Source: Davidsoniella eucalypti (Eukaryota > Ascomycota > Sordariomycetes > Microascales > Ceratocystidaceae). Taken from it: a stretch of 64,000 nucleotides of DNA. A program made the translations under genes and the position numbers. Position 1 is the stretch's first letter. Each line of letters starts with the position of its first letter. The DNA is taken from the NCBI GenBank assembly GCA_004009845.1, contig RMBW01000045.1, positions 1 through 64,000 on the forward strand, written 5' to 3'. Of this stretch, positions 1-10,302 are shown piece after piece. The notes below the pieces were generated by a model that did no database searches, was not told the origin of the DNA, and worked only from the letters and a program-made list of their open reading frames with translations.

Positions 1-2690
1 CCCATGTCCATCCATGAACCGTACCGAAGACGACTAACTTTCATGCCAAGACCTTTTCTAAATATTTCCTTTATATCGGGGAAAAGCATGAAATTAATCT
101 GGCCAAGTCGAAGCCAATAAGCTAAACAACTAGGCATCAGGCAGTACTTATAGCCGACTCCGAGATTCGGATAAAACAAGTTAATATAAAATTAAAGCAA
201 AGACAACGGGATGATTCAAAGACCATCAACAAAAAAAGACGCAAATCTTGTATATCAATGCCCTAAAAGTCCAACTAAACAACCGAATAGCCAACATCAC
301 AAAGAAAAGACAAAAAGGGCTAATATCAAGAATGTCTATGCTTTTTCAATCATTTCTCTCTTCACTTGCCCTTCGATGCTAAATAGTGTTTCCACCGCTA
401 CAGCAAATTTATATGCAGTCTGAAAAATCCGCCATCTGCACGCTCGAGCTTAATTTTATATATCAAGACGCAAAATAGAAGAGCGAGAAGGGGAAAAGAG
501 GGAAAAGAAAAGAAGCATGAAAAAAAAAGGGCTTCTTTCTTCTTGAAAACAGCAAGTAAGGACACGCCGTTTGTTATCAAATTGCCCGTGCCCTCCCCTT
601 TTTTTCCTGACGGCTTTTTTTTCTTTATTATTTCATGTATCATTTTTTTTGTTATTCTGTATTTTGGGAATTCGTAGATAACAATAACAAAAAAAACACA
701 GACAGTATACTTCGTTTTGCCTCATTTTGGTCTGATTGCTATCTGTCATGCGGCCCTATGAATCCGTCTCCATGCTACCCTCCTTTCTGTTATTAGCAGC
801 AACCTGTCTTTTTACAGTAGCATTTAGTCTTCTCTATACTGTATATATGCACTAATATGATATGATGACGACCATATACATGTAGTAGTACATATCACCC
901 ACCCACAACACACATTATAGCTTCAAAGTTGGTGTGCGGCATAGCCGGCACTTCAAGTCAGCTGTTGACACACCTTTCTAATCAAGTACGAACACATACT
1001 ACATGGATATGTACTAATATATGATCACATAAGCTACTACTGCTATATCTATTCTGTACTATGTCAATAAGTAGTCGTAACTTCCATTATACATAGCTCG
1101 AATAAGTTACATATGATCATGCCGAAGTTAACAATCCTACCATTATGTTGCCTTTTACTTTCTTTAGCCCCCCTCTTCATCATTATTCCATCCCGTAATA
1201 CAAATCCATCCACCTGAAATAAGACAAGAAGAGGTTACAGATGAACTTTTTTCAACCCTTTCGCAGCTGACACAAATGATATGTATACATCTAAGGTCTA
1301 GGTCACCTTCAAGTTTCATTATTGCGGCTATCATTTCAAGTTGGGAATTCGCCGCTCGTATTGAACATTCTGATGGCTATCGATAGTTGGCTTCGCTTCT
1401 TCCTCCCTCAGTTTATGCAAAATTCTTAACCAATCACTAACTTTACTGCTCAATTCCTCAACTTTTTTTATATTCGTAATTAGCGAACTCAGTTCAGCTC
1501 TTTTGCTCTCCCTATTGTGTATCTTGGCCCTAGTTTTACGGGTTGCCTTATTTTTATCAAATTGTACGAGCTACTAAAAGAATAATTCTGGTAAAAGGGT
1601 TTAGAATAGAGTATAAATTATAGGGTTGTATAACCCTTAATAAATGACAATCTAGGATACTCAAACTTCAATTCTTATCGTTGTTGGTAGATGCTTTAAA
1701 TTATGTCGCTGATATGTACATATATGTAATGAAGGAACCCACAAATGACCCACCGAGCTACCGTAGAAATATACTTTTTTCATCAACACGATGGCACATT
1801 CTTTCTAGTGTTAGCTTTGATGACTAAGGAAATACTATTCCTTAGGAGAGTCTTCACTTAAGCACTTGAGCACAGGATTCAAAATCTATGGTTTCACACG
1901 CTTGTCTATGATATTTGACATGCCCAGTTTACTAAATTGGCTAGCGGATATATTTTCTTCGGATGAGCTATCACAGCTACCTCCTAAAACTATCGTCACA
2001 CTATCGACTAAGATATATCCGGACAATAATAAACGTGATGACGTTATGGTCATCACATAATATTATCGTCTTTTTTTCTTACATCGAAAAGCATGTTATT
2101 AATTAAGACTACCTATCGACATAGTAACACTGTTAGTCAAATGCTAGTTGGTATCGTCTTCACTTAGACTAGTTGCTCTAGTTTGGGACATCGTCCTATG
2201 GAACTATTACACAGCGTAAAGAGAGAATAAGTCCTATAGTACATGCACCTGGAGAAAGTATAGACTTACAACCAATATATCAAAATACCTAATAGCTGCA
2301 AACATACTGTCACATGAGAGAAAAATCTATCATGGCCACTTTGCCACCGAACAACTTGCTTCGTGAGAATTGAGCTGCAAGTAGCCTAGTACACAGTTCT
2401 GGAACTCACATGCTAAGCTCTAGATCGTAGGAGTTTTCAACATGATTTTCTTTCGATACCGCCTCCAATCACCGTAGTCTTTCTTCTTTCCTGTTCATAG
2501 CCTAGAACTAGACTAGACGTGAACTACCATGACCACCTGAAAAAGAAATAACTTCATGTATCATTCTATCAACCAAAAAGCCATTGTTTACACAGAGCCG
2601 GCCTCAGCGTTAAGATATATCAGCCCAAGCTTGCCAGTTACTCTCTCAGCTCCATAACTTTCTACCCGTCTACCATCTCGCGCCCACCAC
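1..2690. other. AT-rich intergenic region, no gene recognised
   Basis: Both strands hold only short open frames with no coding character, and stop codons are dense. The stretch is visibly AT-rich with many TATATA-like runs. I see no tRNA, no recognisable transposon and no promoter that can be tied to a gene. It could be an old, decayed repeat, but nothing in it is diagnostic. Confidence 0.6.
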
Positions 2691-2701
2691 AGTCCCTGGG
2701 T

Positions 2702-3780
2702 GTGAACAACCACCTCAAGCAACAACAGCGATGTCTGACTTCAATTTCTTCAATCTGTTTTCCATACATTACAGTTCAGAAGAACTCGATGAGCGTCTAC
2801 AATATGCTTGGTCTTTCGACCTTGCCAGCTTGGTCACCGTGGAATATGTCATGTTTGTCCAGGACCACATCTTCAGCTGCGCATTCATTATCTGCCTCAA
2901 CATGGGCCCATGGTTATGTCGGTTACAAGACCGATATCACTCTTATTCAGCGGCTTCCAATCGCTACATCCCAGCTAACAACGCCTATGCTGATCGCGTC
3001 AATAGACGGGCCGCCCTTCGAGCTAGACGTGCCGTCGCTAACGGCCAACAAGCTCGACCGGAAGTTATCGGCTTTAGAAACGAACGGGTTTTTTTTGCGG
3101 CTCGGCAAATATCTCCATGGCCTTGTTTCCCCGCTCTGTTCAAGAGATCGAAGTTGACCGAGAGTCTTGCGCTTCTGGCGCCGCCACTTCTAAGTTGACC
3201 CGTTCTGTTGCTGATGTTTCTGAGACTGGCGGTACACACAACGCCGAGTTCCACCTGCATGGACATCCATGGTGGCTTCGGTATCGGGAAATAATTACTG
3301 GAATCGTTTATCGATGATGACCCCGCCGGTGATATTCCTCCGGGATTCGCTATTGGGAAGCCCGTCTGAGCCTTCCGGTGACGATGACAGTGATAACCTA
3401 AGAAAGACTTCAACAGTGACAACGTCGACAACTTCATCATCACCAATTTCACAGTACCGAAGGATGAAAAGCTATCTTCCATGAAGACCAAGGCGAAGAG
3501 CCCTAGACTGGTGCGCCTTCGCGGGAGAGAAAGGCCATTAAAAAGAATGGCCGTGGAAACGACGGCGACGATGATGGAACCGATGGCTCTGACAGTCCGT
3601 CAGGTGGTGCTATGGCTCTTGTTCCGAGGAAGTTGAGGAGATAGATATGCCACTGAGTGGTGTACGGGCTCCTATCCCAAGGCTTCTCAGATATTGAGTA
3701 GCCAAGGTATGATGGTTTCAAGATGAGACTGGAAGAGGCCTTCACTCTTGCCGTGTCCCTTTTCTTATTATTTTTTTTCT
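2702..3780 (+). pseudogene. Probable decayed or frame-broken protein gene, unknown family
   Basis: This island is clearly richer in GC than the sequence on either side. Stretches with coding-like composition follow one another on the plus strand but keep changing frame. One frame opens at 2,702 and runs to about 3,150, a second is open at 3,117-3,317, a third reads a DDDPAGDIPPGF stretch near 3,315, and another gives an acidic Gly/Asp/Ser stretch (GDDDGTDGSDSPSGG) near 3,560-3,610. At least one switch lies next to a run of eight T at about 3,090, so homopolymer sequencing error is possible as well as true decay. No domain is recognised. A 168-codon open frame on the opposite strand (2,985-3,491) looks like an antisense by-product. 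Confidence 0.3.
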
Positions 3781-5330
3781 CCAAATCACAACTTCTTTTT
3801 CTTCTTCTTCTTCAGATGATTTCATTTATAGTCTAGAGCTCCTTTTCGACTCCGGGCGAGGCTGTGTTTTCTGGCACCAGTTTTCTGTGTTCCTAGTATC
3901 CGGGACTGCTCAGACTAGTCTGGCCTCCATCCCTTTCACGATAGCAACACCTGCATCTTCTTCAGAGTTAATACACAATAATAAATTTCAAGTTTTTTTT
4001 TCATGATTAATGAGTGCTGAGCTTTACGCTGGGTAGTTAATTCTTATTTTACGCATTACAAAAAATCTATAATATGTCATTGGTCACGGCCTCAACATGT
4101 TTATATCCAGTTGGTAACACGAAACTAACCATGTATACATAACCCTATTCAACCCTATTAATGGTAGCGATGACACTTGATGTGTAAGGTTTCGATTTTC
4201 ATTATTACCGCTTTGCAATCAAATGGTATACAAGACAAAACAAGAACCCAAAGGATTTATAAAGACTACCATTTCGATTCAATACATTAGGTAATCACCG
4301 TTAGAGTTCGTTATGGACAAAGATGCCTTAACCAACAATTCAATATCCGAACATGCAAAAAATGAACCAATACTCTGTATTCATAAAACTAAGACGAACG
4401 TAGAGAAAAAAAAACTATCAAGAGTATAGAGCACTGGAGTAACCCACAACCATACGACAAATAACAAGCAAGAAAAAGTTAGCCAAGAAAGGAGCAAAGA
4501 TGAGCCCCCCCAAGAATAATGCACACATAAACGGGTTGTTAATCATATAGAAAGTAAGGGAAAGACATACTTATGCATGACCGGGGGTTTCAAACCCAAT
4601 CTTACAGAGTATCTTCTTTGAGATGAATGCTTTATGAGAGAATATCAAGTTTGGCGAAGTTTGTGTACTACAGAAACTAAAAAGATAAACACTAGAGATG
4701 ATAAAAGGCTATGATAAAAACACCATTTACAGACAGTGTACATAATAATATTAGAGGCGATACTAACCATAGGTTCACATAAACTGACTCAAGTGTCGCT
4801 TGTCTGTACACAAGTCGTTGGTACGTATATGATTTTTGGTTGGTTAAAAAAAAAGAAAAATAGATAAAAAAAATTACCGATAGGTAAGTATCAATATAAC
4901 GATAACATGGAGCAGAGTAGAGTGTGATTTCGTGATTTGGAAGATCAAAGAAAAGAAGATGGCAAAACCCGTAATGGTGATGTGGTGCCCGGTAGACAAG
5001 AGGAGGAAGATGGGAGGGAAAGAGAGTAGTGTAAAATCAAGAAGTTATAGGGGGTGATTTAAAACAGAAGGATATCTGAAAGATGTATGTGTAAGAGGGA
5101 CTAGTGACTTCATCGCACATAAACGAAAAGAAGCTTTTAGAAAAATAACTACCAACCAAGCAATGTGAGTTGGACGAGGAAGAGTGGAGATGGCACTATG
5201 ATAATGCCTACAAAGACAAGAAAGAAGAAGGATGAAGCGTAAGAAGAGAGATGATAAAGCGCATAAACACCGCTCTTTTGAGACTGAGACTCATGAGAGA
5301 AATTGTGACCAAAGAGTATTTTGGGGGTTT
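3781..5330. other. Intergenic region, nothing recognised
   Basis: It begins with a TTC-rich microsatellite-like run near 3,795-3,815 and then becomes AT-rich. The last few hundred bases probably hold the 3' untranslated region of the minus-strand histone gene that ends at 5,331. No open frame has coding character. Confidence 0.5.
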
Positions 5331-7142
5331 TTACGCCGCGGCTTGCGCAGCCTTCTTCTTCTTTTGCTCAACCTTGAGCAACAGCGCACGGTTGATGTGA
5401 GGCAGTACACCACCGTAGGCAATAGTGGCGCGAATCAGAGTATCTAGCTCCTTCACCCACGGATAGCAAGCTGCAGATGACGGGGAGTGATACGTTTGGC
5501 CTTCAAATCCTTAGCGGCGTTCTAAAAAACGGGGAAAAAAGGAGAATAAGTTAGCATGTGTAAATAAGATTTGATGTTTATTTTGATATGACTTACGCCG
5601 GCCAACTCGAGGACCTCGGCAGTGAGATACTCTAGAACAGCAGTAACGTAAACGGCAGCCTTGGCACCGACGCGCACCTTGTTCTGGGTGTTCTGCTTGA
5701 GGTAACGCTTGACACGTCCACAGGGAAACTATTGTTGCACAAATGTCAGTTTTTTTCTTCCTCAGAACTTCTGTTATGTGTAACGGTTTGGTTGTCAGGT
5801 TATAGATATGCCGATGATTCAAGTATTGGAGATTGTTAGTGGATTTGGAATGATTGCCTCGTATGGACGTCTAGAAATGGCTAAAAGTAGACGGATCGCA
5901 TACAAGGTTCGTCAACATGGCGGGGTAGATGCGCTACTGACAGCTATATCCAAGCAGTAAACCCAGAGATAGCGTCTAGACTGATGGATAAAACTGGCAA
6001 CACAGAGTACTGCATTGGTTCAATTTTAATGGGCCAAGTGATATGACAGAAAACGCGCCGTTTGGAATGTAGCCGACCAATGATATTCTTTATGACCCAT
6101 CTTCTAATCCCAGGTGAGGCTTAGCCACTCATAAAAGCGCATTTGTGACTACTAGAAGCCAGCCCATTGATGAAAACTCGTGAATGTGTGACTTGAGAAG
6201 TGAATGCTGGTATCGATGTTGCGCAAGATATCTCAGCAAAGAGGAGAAGCACAGCTGGAGGGCCAAGGCCCTCCCCCACTCGTATGTTCCGTAACTCGTG
6301 GCAGAATACCATGGTATGCCTGGACCGCTAGTAAAGTAGATGGAAAAAAGCTTAGGCCGGAGACATGCCGAGACTAGTGAATTGAGCAATGGAATGAGGC
6401 TGACGATACGCATCGACGCGTCGCGCAGACAAACAACAGTGCCGAGAAGAAATAGTTCATTGGTGCGACCAAGGATAAGCGGCTTGGCTGGGAGCTGGCG
6501 CGAGGATATTGCAGTGGACACATCATTGGATAGTATAGTAGGGCAGAATCGATCGAATTTGGTGGTCTGCTAGTTGCCCTAGCTTTGTTTCGTTGGTAGC
6601 GTGACTACTAGAAAAACAGCAACGAAGTAATGGCGGCAACCAAAAAGCTATAGGATAGCCGCTAGCAATTGAGAGGCCACTTCAAGCTCCGGACGTCAAT
6701 TGTAGTTGAAGTCTGTATTTGCTGTGCGCGCCGATACTAAGTCTCCCATCGTCGGTGCTGAGGCGTGTCTTCCGTCGGGTTTGTGAGATGCTTAGTGTGT
6801 TGTCTGATTTTTCGTCGTCGTGGTCGGTTATGATGCATATGCAGTTCGATGCCATGCTGTACTGATGCTATGCTGTGCTCGCACTAAGCGTTATTACTTA
6901 GGGTGAGCGAAGCCCCAACAACCAACCACCCACCCGTTATCATCATTGTGAGAAGTCTCGTGAACGTCGAATCATCGGCCCTGTGACCAAACCGAAAACA
7001 CAGAGTATAGAATACATATACGGCGCTTCTTGCTTACCTGAAGACCGGCACGAACCGAAGCGCTCTGCTGCTTCTTGGGGCCATCGGCAGACGTCTTGCC
7101 ACCAGAGCTCTTTCCGCCTGACTTTCCCTTGCCACCAGCCAT
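5331..7142 (-). CDS. htz1: Histone H2A.Z (variant H2A), with a 1-nt frame break
   Basis: This is the replication-independent H2A variant placed in promoter-flanking nucleosomes by SWR1-type remodellers. Three exons on the minus strand are supported: 7,142-7,038 (35 codons, Gly/Lys/Ser-rich tail ending RAGLQ), 5,728-5,597 (FPCGRVKRYLKQNTQNK through VLELAG) and 5,521-5,331 (NAAKDLKAKRITPRHL, then ELDTLIRATIAYGGVLPH and a KKKK tail). Donors are GTAAGC and GTAAGT; acceptors are AATAG and TTTTAG. The ELDTLIRATIAYGG and INRALLLKVEQ segments mark H2A.Z rather than canonical H2A. Joined exons make about 143 residues, normal for the family. The last exon is 191 nt where 192 is expected. At about 5,450-5,461, where the family reads RGDEELD, one base is missing and the frame hits a stop. 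A sequencing error is likelier than a dead gene, because the variant is highly conserved in fungi, but a pseudogene cannot be excluded. Confidence 0.9.
5729..7037 (-). other. 1.3-kb first intron of the H2A.Z gene
   Basis: The intron runs from the donor GTAAGC at 7,037 to an AATAG acceptor at 5,729. The flanking exons join in phase 0 at AGLQ/FPCG, a continuous H2A.Z sequence, so no exon is missing inside. At 1,309 bp it is far longer than the other introns in the window. Open frames inside (the longest is 130 codons on the minus strand, 6,521-6,129) have no recognisable domain. Confidence 0.75.
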
Positions 7143-8797
7143 CGTCGCAATAGGAAAAAAGAGTTGATATTGTGAAAAAAAATCCGGGGAAAAAAAGTTG
7201 TTGAATCGGATAATATCACGGGATTACGATATGGAAGCGAAGAAGGAGAAAAAAAGTTGAGGAAAAAAAATAGACGTTGGAAATGTCGGTTTCGCTTCGT
7301 TGTTCGATAAGAGAGAGAAAAAAAAAGAAGAAAAAATGGAAAAAAATGGAGGAGGGAGGGGTTTCGAATCTCTGAGTGGAAAAAAAATATAGTAATAAAA
7401 TGGAAATCGAGGGAGCGGGAAAGGCTGGGCGAGCACGACGGTGGTGCTCGATTTGGCGTACAGGTGCTGTTGAGTTGAAATTTCCAGGCTTGGTTGGGCG
7501 ACTTACTGCTAAGTTTTTTTTGAATGTTTTTTTCCAGGCTCCAGAGTATAACAGGAATTCCAGAAGCTGCTTTGGTTAGTAGCGCCTCAGCGCAAGTATA
7601 TTGATTTATCTTTTTCATTCGTCACATGTTTCCTGGATTATGTGACTGGCAAATGACTAGCCAAGTTATATATGCCTCTTTTTTCATCTTGTCTGCAATA
7701 TCGGGGCTCAGTATAAGATTATTCGCAACTGAAAATAGGTGGGCTGTCCAAAGAAGCCGGATGGACACTTTCCAGGAGTGGTTTGTTGGCTGCCACCTGG
7801 CCTGTTTTCTTCATGACGCGTGTTGGCACCTGTCCCGCAAAAAAAAGTAGAGCTGTAAAACATAAACAAAAAATGCCACGTGACTTTGGTATGTGCGACC
7901 GACCAGCCTGCTAGGATTGGTATGCAGAGCAAGGCTATGGGAAAGCTGTGGTCGGCCACATGGGAATATACCTCAAGAATGAAGCGGAACAATATGTAGC
8001 ATGACATACCTTGCCTGTTCTCAATTTTTATGATACCTGCTCATGACTGTAGAATAGCGGCAGCATGCATAGCCGCTTTGTTTCAACAAGGTCAATAAAC
8101 AATAAGTATAGACGGAGTTTTGCTGTGTGTCCTTGTGTAGCCCATGCCTTTGTGGCCATATCTGTCACAACTTGTATCTCTGTATATATGGACAGCCGTC
8201 GCCAACAAGAGACAATGCCGCTTGGCATGTGCAGCCGGGCTTCCGGAGACAAACTGGCTTTTCTTACCTGGATAAAGAATGGGTGAGCAAGTATGCGATC
8301 TGAATAATGGCCTTCATCTAAAGAAGGTGTGTGCCTAGGTTTGCGGGAACACTTAGGAAGAGGAAAAATTGGTGTGGAAGATGAAGAGGAGAGGAGGCTT
8401 TCTCACACAATTCCGACCCTCCACCAAAAACCGAAAAGGACCAGGGCCTCGTCGCCATTGGGAGAATATGTGCCTTTTTATTTAATTATTTTAATTCATT
8501 TTTTTTTACCTTACCGGGCGCTTGTTGGCTGTGTTTTAGCCATACAAAGCCCCGCTTTGCCATCTGCCGTACGACTGGCAGGCTATTCTTTTTCTCAATT
8601 GGCAGCTATATGCAGCTGTGCGACAGCTGTATAGTAACGTCACTCGTAACTCTATATAGCTTGAGCTGCCCCTCACCATCCAGGGTTGTTGGCTGTGCAC
8701 ACTTATCACTCTAACACCTCCTATAGCAAAACTTGAACTTGCCCACGACTACATCTTATACCACACGAACCAGATTACATCCCAAGACTAATACAAA
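7143..8797. other. Intergenic region between divergent H2A.Z and hydrolase genes
   Basis: This holds the promoters of two divergent genes. The first 300 bases upstream of the histone start are very rich in A/G on the plus strand, that is, pyrimidine-rich on the transcribed minus strand, as is common near fungal start sites. A CACGTGAC element lies at about 7,878-7,885. Open frames here look non-coding. Confidence 0.45.
8653..8659 (+). promoter_or_regulatory. Candidate TATA box for the dienelactone hydrolase gene
   Basis: A TATATAG element lies about 140 bp upstream of the ATG at 8,798. The distance suits a fungal TATA box with a leader of roughly 70-110 nt. It is a motif match only. Confidence 0.35.
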
Positions 8798-9842
8798 ATG
8801 CACATCAAGGAGTCATACGCTGACGTCAAGACTTCGGTCAATGGCAAGGAAAGTGTGATGAGTGAGTCCAATGATCTTTCGAAGCTTTATATCTAGCTAT
8901 AGGAGATGCTGACACAATCGTATCTTGAAATCTTATAGGAATCTTCATCTTCCATCCCGCCATCCCTCAGTTCCCCAATGCGTATGTGAACAACAACCAC
9001 CAAGTTAGTCATATTTAAATACTAACAAAAATGCAGCAAATTTCCCGGTGTTGCTCTCTTTAGCGAGATCTACCAAGGTATGGCATTGGTATCATATCAT
9101 CTAGACAGTCATAACATTGGTACTAATATCTCTTCAAGTGACTGGCCCTGTTTCCCGGTTCGCTCGCCAAATCGCTGGCCAAGGCTACATCGTCGCCGCG
9201 CCCAGCTCCTACCACGACTTCACCAGTTCAGAAGCTCTAACTTACGATGTGCCCGGCACTGACAAGGGCAATGCCTGGAAGATCGAGAAGACCCTTCCCT
9301 CCTATGACGAAGACGTCTTACGCACTGTCGATCACTTACTTTCTCTGCCGACCTGCACCGGCCGTATCGGTGCTACCGGCATGTGCCTCGGTGGTCACCT
9401 GGCCCTGCGCTCCTGCCTAGACACGCGCATCTCTGCCGCTGTTTGCTACTTCGCTACCGATGTGCATAGCCGCACGCTCGGTCCTTACGAGGCTGCTAAC
9501 ACGCAAGCTGAGGCGCCGCCGGGTAGCACGCACACCTTGGATCTACTGTCCAAGATGAAGGCTGAGGTTGCTATGATATTCGGTGTTAAGGATACCCACG
9601 TGCCGCCAGAGGGCCGTGATTTGATCCGCGCGAAACTCCGCGAGGCCGGACTCAGCACTAGCTTCTATGAGTTTGCTTGGGCACAGCATGCTTTCATTCG
9701 CGATGAGTTGAGCAAGGGAAGATATGACCCGGCTATCACCAAGGTTTGCTTCGAGATTATTCTGGAGCTATTTGGGCGCGTGCTCAAGACGGAGCTTGGT
9801 GACATTGACTCTAAGCCTCAAACTATCGAGCACATTTGCTAG
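8798..9842 (+). CDS. Dienelactone hydrolase-family protein (alpha/beta hydrolase)
   Basis: Four exons are inferred: 8,798-8,861, 8,939-8,981, 9,037-9,077 and 9,139-9,842, with GTGAGT, GTATGT and GTATGG donors and ATAG, GCAG and CAAG acceptors. Splicing gives 283 residues, usual for the family. The joined N-terminal part reads FIFHPAIPQFPNAKFPGVAL and then SEIYQVTGPVSRFARQIAG, typical of DLH proteins. The nucleophile motif GMCLGG places Cys at about residue 132; the Asp of GVKDTHVPP is at about 201 and the His of AQHAF at about 233, giving the Cys-Asp-His triad. Members hydrolyse dienelactone or related carboxylic-ester bonds in aromatic-compound breakdown, but many fungal paralogues have unknown substrates. 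There is no signal peptide, so it is probably cytosolic. No pathway neighbours support a substrate. Confidence 0.9.
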
Positions 9843-10302
9843 ATACCTAAAGTCGAAGTCATCGATGCCTCATTCGTACTAGAACGGTTAAGTGTACATA
9901 GTTCACACTAGTCATAGTGAAAAGCAGATAACATATGGGAGCAATAAAAGAGACATATTGTGTTGTAAATATGATAGTAATAATGTGGTATGATATGTAA
10001 TAGTATATGGCAGGAGATAATTCATACTCTCCTAAGAAGAAAGAAAAATGACAAAGTAAATAATAAACAAGACAGATATATCCCCAAAATTCATGATCAG
10101 GGAAACTAAAGAACAAATATTTTCTTCGGTGTTCCTTAGGGCCAAAATAACAAAGGCGGAAAGAGAAAGCCGCAATCTAATAATATAAAACAGGGGAGAC
10201 AAATAAAATAGATGTAACCAATAAATAGCCTTAGGCCTTTTTCTTTACATTGTGAAGGCTAGAAGACTCACAGACCACGACGCAAGCAGATCAGGAAATC
10301 GT
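9843..10302. other. Intergenic space between convergent genes
   Basis: AT-rich sequence between the 3' ends of two convergent genes. It must hold both 3' untranslated regions. No other feature is seen. Confidence 0.5.

Noticed and set aside
4136..4165. AACCCTA repeats resembling telomeric sequence
   Set aside because: Only two scattered partial units; not a tandem telomere array.
6129..6521. Nested gene inside the H2A.Z intron
   Set aside because: The 130-codon frame has no coding character or recognised domain.
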